Positions 57,832 to 64,000 of a stretch of DNA of 64,000 nucleotides are shown in pieces. This DNA is from Niebla homalea (taxonomy: Eukaryota; Ascomycota; Lecanoromycetes; Lecanorales; Ramalinaceae): contig JAHGAU010000028.1 of the NCBI GenBank assembly GCA_019925105.1, forward strand, positions 186,001 through 250,000. Reading direction: 5' to 3'. The notes below the pieces were generated by a model. That model saw nothing but the letters and a program-made list of their open reading frames with translations, was not told the origin of the DNA and searched no databases. A program made the translations under genes and the position numbers. Position 1 is the stretch's first letter; every line of letters begins with the position of its first letter.

Positions 57832-59049
57832 TCATCGTCCCCCAGCATTCCTGGCCGTCACCAAATCCTGTCTCAAACACCTGATCACAGCCCGATCGGT
57901 CTCCCTCTCGCTCCTCAACCCGTCCAGCTCGCCCTGCATCGCCACCAATTGCTCCTCCTTCTTCTTGACCATCGCGCGCGACACGTCCCGTCCCTTTATG
58001 ATTCCCTTCGTGTACATCACATGCCGATTACAGATCGTTTTCACCTTCTCGCGGGCCTCGGAGAAGAGGGGGGCGGAGAGGGATGTTTGCAGGGAGTCTA
58101 GGATTTCCGTCGCGAGCTCGGAGTTGGCGCTTGGGGCCAGGTCTTTATAGCGGATGGGAGTCGGCGTCATTTGGGTCGTGACAGGCCCGCTGGCGCCGAA
58201 CAACAGTTTGTCCTGCCTCGTCGATGTCGCTGGCGTAGTGAAAACGTCACCGCCGCGGCTCGCTGTGGCGGGCGTCATCAACCCTGTCACCCCGACATCG
58301 ATTGTGCTATTCCCATGGCCCATCTCATCACGCTTCCGCTTGCCAGGCGTGGACATCGCGTCCACCTTCACCGCTTTCCTCAGTGTCTCTGGCGGAGGCA
58401 TCGGCACGTAACCTTTCCCAAGGGAAGACTCCTTGCTGGATGCCTGATCGACCGCTTTACTCATCTCCTCGTCATCGCTGGCCGGCCAGTCGAAGAATTC
58501 CTCTCGATCATCATCATCATCGCTGGAGCCGGCGGTGGTAGTGGCCTGCGAGAGATGTTGATGGCTGTTTGCATTTATGGCTGTGCTGGCAGCCGGGGTC
58601 TGGCCCGTACGGGCTGGAAGAGGAGGCGGTTTGCTCGGTGTGTCAGGCGTGCTCACATCATCTTTGTCGTGAATCGCAGGATCAACCACCCTCCGCTCCG
58701 TCTGCGGTGTCGGCAGCCCAAACGCCGTGAGCTTCTGAGGGGTGACAGGATCTTCTTCTGGAGCCGGCTCGCTCCTCGAATTATGGAGCACCGCAGCAGC
58801 TTCTCGTCCCTTGGCTTCATCGCCCCAGAGGAAGAAATCACACCGCCTCGGTTGAGGGAGCTGGCATGTGTAGAACCAGCGCCCGTGATTCTTGCCGCCG
58901 TTTTTGGTCTGGAAACGTGATGCGGGAAGTCTCGGGTCGCAATTGCATTTCCAGATGCCATCGCTGAAGAGACCTTTGAGCGGGGCTTTGGAGGCAGCGC
59001 CATTGGTCCGGCGATTCTTGCGAAAGGACCTGGAGCGCCCTTTAAACAT
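57832..59049 (-). CDS. GRF-type zinc finger protein
   Basis: One exon, 405 residues from the ATG at 59049 (MFKGRSRSFRKNRR). The upstream in-frame extension has no ATG. The GRF zinc finger lies at about residues 25-75: IWKCNCDPRLPASRF, GRWFYTCQLPQPRRCDFFLW. GRF fingers bind single-stranded nucleic acid and occur in DNA repair and topoisomerase proteins. The long middle is Pro/Thr/Asp-rich with many TP/SP sites. A coiled coil ends the protein (about residues 335-400, MVKKKEEQLVAMQGELDGL). The architecture suggests a nuclear protein; no enzymatic domain is visible. Confidence 0.85.
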   Translation of the reverse strand: MFKGRSRSFRKNRRTNGAASKAPLKGLFSDGIWKCNCDPRLPASRFQTKNGGKNHGRWFYTCQLPQPRRCDFFLWGDEAKGREAAAVLHNSRSEPAPEEDPVTPQKLTAFGLPTPQTERRVVDPAIHDKDDVSTPDTPSKPPPLPARTGQTPAASTAINANSHQHLSQATTTAGSSDDDDDREEFFDWPASDDEEMSKAVDQASSKESSLGKGYVPMPPPETLRKAVKVDAMSTPGKRKRDEMGHGNSTIDVGVTGLMTPATASRGGDVFTTPATSTRQDKLLFGASGPVTTQMTPTPIRYKDLAPSANSELATEILDSLQTSLSAPLFSEAREKVKTICNRHVMYTKGIIKGRDVSRAMVKKKEEQLVAMQGELDGLRSERETDRAVIRCLRQDLVTARNAGGR

Positions 59050-59463
59050 GGCGAGAGCTTGGAGATTGCAGTGACATGATGTTTGCTCAGGTTTTATTCG
59101 AGGGCGAACGACACGTGTCTTGACGCCATCGAGATGTCTGTCAGCCTCATAAGTCGATGCAGGCACACATCATTGTCGCTGCCAACAGCTGGAGCTGAAA
59201 TGGCACGCGTACTCGGCGTACTAAGCTGTAGGTTGGCGGTTGCCATGGCAAAATATCTGGAGAAACCCTCTTCGGGGCTAGCCCCACGTACGGATATAAT
59301 CTCCGCCATTCCATCGAAGATACGTCATTGTGCATGAAAACAATTTAGAAGATTCTTATGCATGTTCGCATGGTGAAGCTAGAACTATGTACAGGTAAGA
59401 GACTATGACAATCGCCAATGCTAATTCGTAACGCCATAATGCATGCATACTGTACGCACATCC
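59050..59463. other. Intergenic, 414 bp
   Basis: Between the GRF gene start and the SDH1 stop, both minus. No supported feature. Confidence 0.5.
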
Positions 59464-61678
59464 CTAATAGGTTCTTTTGAACGGCGCTACTGCCTTGCAC
59501 TCGGCCTCATCCAAGGTATGGTGAACGACGGATCTGTATCCCAAGTCCACTTGACCTTGCGGGTCCTTCTGGAAACTCAAGGTGTGCTTCATCCAGTTAC
59601 TATCGTCGCGCTCGGGGAAGTCCTCTCGTGCGTGTGCACCTCTTGACTCCTTTCGGTTTGCGGCAGAATCTGCCGTCTGGACGGCACAAGTCAATAGGTT
59701 CCTTAGCTCCAGTGCTTCGACAAGATCACTGTTCCAGATCATGCTTCGGTCCTTGGTACCGAGGTCTGCATAAGATTGATCAACGTCTTTGATCTTCTTG
59801 CTGCCTTCATCCAATGATTCTTGGGTTCGGAAGACGGATACGTCAGTTTGCATGACCTTCTGCATCGCGCTGCGGATCTCGTGGGTCGATTTGGGTCCTG
59901 AAGCAGTTCGAACTTTGTCGAGCACGCTGATCGAATCTGCACCGGCGTCTCCTGCAATCTCCTGGTGCGGCATGCCTGGAGATGCGTTGTCCCGAATGGT
60001 GTGTGAAACTGCCCGCCCAAAGACGATAAGATCGAGCAGGGAGTTGGCGCCAAGCCGGTTGGCTCCATGCACAGATACACAAGCAGCTTCACCACAAGCG
60101 AAGAGACCCGGCACGACCTGGTCTTGGCCTTGTTCATCGACTGTAATGACCTCCCCGGTGTATTTGGTAGGTATTCCACCCATGTTATAATGGACGGTCG
60201 GCAGGACCGGGATGGGTTGCTTGCGGACATCAACGCCGGAGAAAATGCTGGCAGTCTCACTAATTCCTGGTAGCCGATCGTGCAGAACCTCCGGTGGAAG
60301 ATGCGATAGTTGTAGGTAGATGTGATCTTTATCTGGCCCAACCCCACGACCCTCGCGGATCTCCATAGTCATCGATCGAGAGACAACATCTCGGGACGCG
60401 AGATCCTTGGCGGTTGGAGCATATCTTTCCATGAACCGCTCACCCTCTGAATTCAGCAAGTAGCCTCCCTCACCTCGCGAGCCCTCGGTGATCAAGCAAC
60501 CTGCACCGTAAATGCCGGTGGGATGGAATTGGACGAATTCTAGATCTTGGTTGGGCAAGCCTGCACGGGCGACCATTGCCATACCATCCCCAGTACATGT
60601 GTGGGCGGATGTGCAGCTGAAGTATGCTCGCCCGTATCCGCCCGTGGCGAGTACGGTGTTGTGCGATCGGAATCTGTGGAGTGTACCGTCTTCTTGATTG
60701 TATGCAATGACGCCTTTACACGCACCATCTTCCATTATGAGATCCAAAGCGAAGTATTCAATGAAGTAATTGGTATTGTGGCGCAGCGACTGGCCGTAGA
60801 GAGTGTGGAGGAGGGCGTGGCCTGTACGATCAGCGGCAGCGCAACATCGGTAGGCTTGACCGCCTTTGCCATATTTCTGAGATTGACCGCCAAACGCTCG
60901 TTGGTATCTTGTTCTTGTGAGCACCATCCAGCACGGACCGGGCTGCACTTACATCTTGCCATCCTCCGTTCGGGAGAAGGGACAACCATAATTCTCCAAC
61001 TCAATCACGGATTGTGGGGCCTCTCTGGTCATGTAATGGATGGCGTCTTGGTCTCCTAACCAATCTGATCCCTTGACTGTGTCGTACATGTGCCATCTCC
61101 AGTCATCCTCGTGCATACTAATGATCCACTCGTCAACTCTGCTGACCTCAATTTGAGATAGACAAGCTTACTTTCCGAGTGCGGCATTGATGCCTCCTTG
61201 CGCTGCTACAGTATGACTCCTTGTGGGAAATAGTTTGGATATGCAAGCGGTATTGAAGCCGGCCTCCGCCAGTCCGAAGGCAGCACGTAAACCAGATCCG
61301 CCGGCTCCGACTACCAAAGCATCATACTCATGGTCCTACAGCCTGTTAGAAACGCTTTGTCTCGTAGGCTTGGTGCATTACGAGCGTACAATGACAGGGT
61401 ATTGGTTGCTAATGAAAGGTGAAGCCTCCTTGGCCCTTAATGGTTGATTTGCGATTATGCGGGCTTGAAGACTTTCGTCAGTCGATCCCAATACGATAGG
61501 AATATCAAAGGGATATCAGACTAACCATGGTGCCTGGAGGTTGAGAAGAGACGGGTTTGCCGGGTGGCTTTCTAGTATTGCAACATCTATTAGCCTTCGC
61601 CACTCCCGGAGCGTAGAGACTGCACAGGCTGACCTTTGAAGCAGCCGCCGTCAGGTTACGCAGTCCAAGCGACGCCAT
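59464..61678 (-). CDS. sdh1: Succinate dehydrogenase flavoprotein subunit SDH1
   Basis: Catalytic, FAD-bearing subunit of mitochondrial complex II; oxidises succinate to fumarate. Six exons: 61634-61678, 61526-61571, 61390-61463, 61172-61335, 60953-61117, 59464-60907; 645 residues. A presequence ([20 protein letters not shown]) precedes the dinucleotide fold [19 protein letters not shown]. The covalent flavin His is in [14 protein letters not shown] (about His96). Later blocks are [67 protein letters not shown] and the C-terminal KHTLSFQ. The 45-bp fifth intron and the second intron both end in CAAG, and conserved sequence fixes both. Full-length and apparently functional. Confidence 0.93.
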
Positions 61679-62362
61679 GACTGGCTCTAGGATGGGAGAG
61701 AGAGAGAGGTCGCTGAGAGGGCGTGCACTGCGGAGAAATAAATGGTTCGAATAGGAGGGAGAATGGTAAAAGAAGTGGAGGCGAACGAGCGAGGGGAGCA
61801 TCGGGTTCTTCAAAGGCCTCGGGATCTATTATGCACTAGTGCTCATTAGATCCGAATCAAGCCAAAGCACTTCAAGGAAGGACACCAATCATAAGTGGCC
61901 TGATTATTTCCCCTTTTTCTACGTACAAGGTACTGTACCAAGTGTGCATACATACTCCAAAGTGAATGATAATACTTAGCAATCATCGACCTCCAGAATA
62001 AACAACGAAATTCATGTTCATTCACTGTGTTTGCTCCATCATATTTGCTTACTCCACCAGTGACCACTATGTTGGAAACATCTTCACCATGTCCTGCTTC
62101 CTCTATTTTTATGTCCACACAATATCGCAACATATCATCTAACTTTTGTGTGTGGCTGCATCACATCTCTTGTTGTACACCATCCTCTGAAAATTCTTGC
62201 AAAGCATAGATTCATTTTCTTGAGCCTACTGCATCCACAGCGACGCCTCAAGAAACGTCCAAAAGTCTCTTTTTCCCTCGCATAAGAAAACCCGAAAGGA
62301 AGTGATGTCAATCAACCCTCCGTATAGCTCTTAAAGTAGTGTCTAATGCTAATCCGAAGACC
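61679..62362. promoter_or_regulatory. Divergent region between SDH1 and the zinc-knuckle gene, 684 bp
   Basis: Should hold both promoters. An open frame at 61846-62133 (-) is unsupported. AT-rich around 62000-62200. No specific site named. Confidence 0.45.
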
Positions 62363-63322
62363 ATGTCTGATCCTCAGCTGACGAGCGCGCCTGAAACTCA
62401 GCTGAAGACCTCGTTTGATATCTCGGACGACCTCTTCAAAGCGATCGTGGTCTTGGTGCCCCGTGACTATAACATCTCCAACAAATCGGCCGAGAAGAGC
62501 TCTCTAGTCCAGCAGAATCAGGCCGTCATACCCGGTTTGCAGATCAACGACATCTGGTGGCTTGATCATGGCCTACCACGACCGGAATCAATCTTGCGGG
62601 ACTTGGTAATCGAATTTCCGACAGCTGCCTTCGCCGAAGCAGCAATTCGAGAGAGGTTCGTAGTGCTAGGAGCCAGTTGGCGTCGTCACTATCTCGATTC
62701 AAGGCTGGACCTGGAACAGTGTTCGTGCTGTTGGCAGTACGGTCATATCATCAGCGCCTGCGAGCATCTCCATTTGGGAAAGATTTGTCGATACTGTGCA
62801 AAGACCCACGGGCTGACACGATGCATTTCCCTCAACTGTCCCATACTCCGAAAATGTGCAGTCTGCCGCGGCGCCCATGAATCTGCAGACGAGAGATGCC
62901 ATGTTCGGCAGCAACAACGCAGTGCTACCATCGGTCGCCTTCGAGCCAAGCAAGAGACAACATCCACTCCGGCCGCGTATAGCAAGGAAGTCGAAGCGAC
63001 CGCCCCATTCAAATGCGTAGAGACTCCCACTGCTGACTTACCCCTCAGTAACGGACCTACTGAACTCACATTGCCGAACCTACCTCACAGAGCTAAAGCC
63101 GTTTCAAAGCCTGGTGATCGAGGTCTGAAGGGTCTTAATTGCGACTCCAATTTCGCATTGAATGGTGACAATGCTAAAGGATCAAGCCTGGAAAGGGTTG
63201 GTTGTACTGAAATAAAGGAGGAAAGTCCAGGATCGCTACAGGGTGCGATGTGGCCACGAAGTAATCGTGCCCAGGGAAAATCAGGCATTCTGCACATGGA
63301 AAAACGCAAGGGTACTAGTTGA
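62363..63322 (+). CDS. Zinc-knuckle (Gag/LINE ORF1-like) protein of unknown function
   Basis: One exon, 319 residues from the ATG at 62363 (MSDPQLTSAPETQ); the longer frame upstream starts without an ATG. An RRM-like or Gag-like region with ELIF-type spacing (ILRDLVIEFPTAAFAEAAIR, about residues 80-100) precedes a tight Cys/His cluster at about residues 123-185: CSCCWQYGHIISAC, ICRYCAKTHGLTRC and KCAVCRGAHESADERC. Such knuckle strings are typical of ORF1/Gag of fungal LINEs. No reverse transcriptase, integrase or flanking repeat is visible, so this may be a domesticated or orphan copy. The C-terminus is low-complexity. Stop codon is one base from that of CCT4. Confidence 0.65.
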   Translation: MSDPQLTSAPETQLKTSFDISDDLFKAIVVLVPRDYNISNKSAEKSSLVQQNQAVIPGLQINDIWWLDHGLPRPESILRDLVIEFPTAAFAEAAIRERFVVLGASWRRHYLDSRLDLEQCSCCWQYGHIISACEHLHLGKICRYCAKTHGLTRCISLNCPILRKCAVCRGAHESADERCHVRQQQRSATIGRLRAKQETTSTPAAYSKEVEATAPFKCVETPTADLPLSNGPTELTLPNLPHRAKAVSKPGDRGLKGLNCDSNFALNGDNAKGSSLERVGCTEIKEESPGSLQGAMWPRSNRAQGKSGILHMEKRKGTS

Positions 63323-63323
63323 T

Positions 63324-64000
63324 CTATCGTGATAAGGCTATGTCATCAATCCTGTTTCATTGTTAGTCTCATCGCTTCAGGCGTTATCCGATCTCGGGCA
63401 GACATACCTCAATATCATTTTCACCGTCTCACTCGCCAGCTCCACCGCACTCGTACTCACCAACAGCGGCTGCAGCACATTCTCCTCCGTCATGTTGCCC
63501 TTGACTCCTCCACTCCTAATGCTTACCCCTGCGTTGGTTTCTCCGCACTCATGTCTATACCTCAGATCCGTGACAACGGCAATACTGTTCAGCCCCGCAT
63601 TCTCAGCCAGCGTTGTTGGGATGACCTCCATTGCATCCGCAAAGGCCTTCCAGCATATCTGCTCCGTCCCCGTCAGCTCTCTGCTCTTCGCGCCCAACTT
63701 GTTCGCGATGGCAATTTCTGGTGCGCCACCGCCAGCAATGAGCGCTCGGATCTTGACCAAACACCGGACTACACACAAAGCATCGTGCAGAGATCGCTCG
63801 GCCTCATCAAGGATCAACGTGTTGGCGCCGCGGACGATGATGGAGACGGTTTGTTGCGGGACGAGTTTGGGTGGGATGCCGGTGATCTTGACGATGCGGG
63901 CACCTGAGGATTGGGACTCTTCGATGAGGTCGGCGGTGCCCAATTTGTCTTCGGTGAAGGTGTCAATGTCGGCTATTGGTTTGCAACCGGTCGACTTGCA
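63324..64000 (-). CDS. cct4: CCT/TRiC chaperonin subunit delta (partial, N-terminus off the right edge)
   Basis: Subunit of the cytosolic chaperonin that folds actin and tubulin. Visible exons are 63408-64000 and 63324-63351, joined over a 56-bp intron (GTATGT donor, ACAG acceptor); the last 206 residues are present. Diagnostic blocks are [83 protein letters not shown] ([20 protein letters not shown]) and the ending [12 protein letters not shown]. The delta-specific SSGARIV and ending favour CCT4 over other subunits. The small last exon was found by the conserved ending. Confidence 0.93.

Noticed and set aside
62363..63322. Active retrotransposon
   Set aside because: Only a zinc-knuckle ORF is visible, without reverse transcriptase, long repeats, poly-A tail or target-site duplications.

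Overview
This window looks like euchromatic core chromosome from a filamentous ascomycete (Pezizomycotina; Dothideomycetes is my guess, not proven). Genes are dense on both strands and split by many short introns, mostly 45-70 bp, with GTRNGN donors, CTNAY-like branch points and AG acceptors. The gene content is fungal housekeeping plus fungal-only families: Zn2Cys6 regulator, Kre9/KNH GPI protein, Mpo1, She3, Sil1. I saw no phage, CRISPR, operon, rRNA or tRNA signal. All gene models were spliced by hand from reading frame and recognised protein families; exon coordinates are given in each entry.

Layout, left to right. 1-8.1 kb: RAD17 clamp loader (cut by the left edge), a She3-like coiled coil, NOP12, and a Dep1/Sds3-type Rpd3L subunit. 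8.4-15 kb: SET/MYND protein, cystathionine gamma-lyase, a NUFIP1-like CCCH protein with broken reading frames, and Pol III stalk subunit RPC25. 15.5-21 kb: an NTF2-like protein with a long disordered tail and a large Zn2Cys6 regulator. 21.6-30.3 kb: purine enzyme ADE16/17, ATP1, MPO1, a complex I accessory subunit and a GPI-anchored wall protein. 31-39 kb: RPS15, RPP2, SPT2, NAD(P)HX dehydratase, SIL1 and RPB7. 39.4-48.4 kb: dipeptidyl aminopeptidase, a basic nuclear protein, a broken DUF7924-like gene and a nine-exon aminotransferase. 48.7-64 kb: AlkB-like dioxygenase, an SDR lacking the catalytic Lys, an F-box-like protein, HPM1, ELMO, a GRF zinc-finger protein, SDH1, a stand-alone zinc-knuckle (Gag-like) ORF and CCT4 (cut by the right edge).

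The genes do not form one pathway, but themes recur. Mitochondrial respiration is represented by ATP1, SDH1 and the complex I subunit. Ribosome and RNA polymerase biogenesis is represented by NOP12, the NUFIP-like gene, RPS15, RPP2, HPM1 and the paralogous stalk subunits RPC25 and RPB7. Genome maintenance is represented by RAD17, the AlkB-like protein, the GRF protein and SPT2. The Zn2Cys6 gene has no metabolite-cluster neighbours.

I did not find a clearly new biological system. The observations most worth checking are frequent AAG 3' splice sites, an 11-nt exon in the NAD(P)HX dehydratase gene, two reading-frame breaks in the NUFIP-like gene, a broken DUF7924-like gene, a Lys-less SDR, a PIP-box-like motif on the AlkB protein, and a Gag-like zinc-knuckle gene whose stop codon lies one base from that of CCT4.
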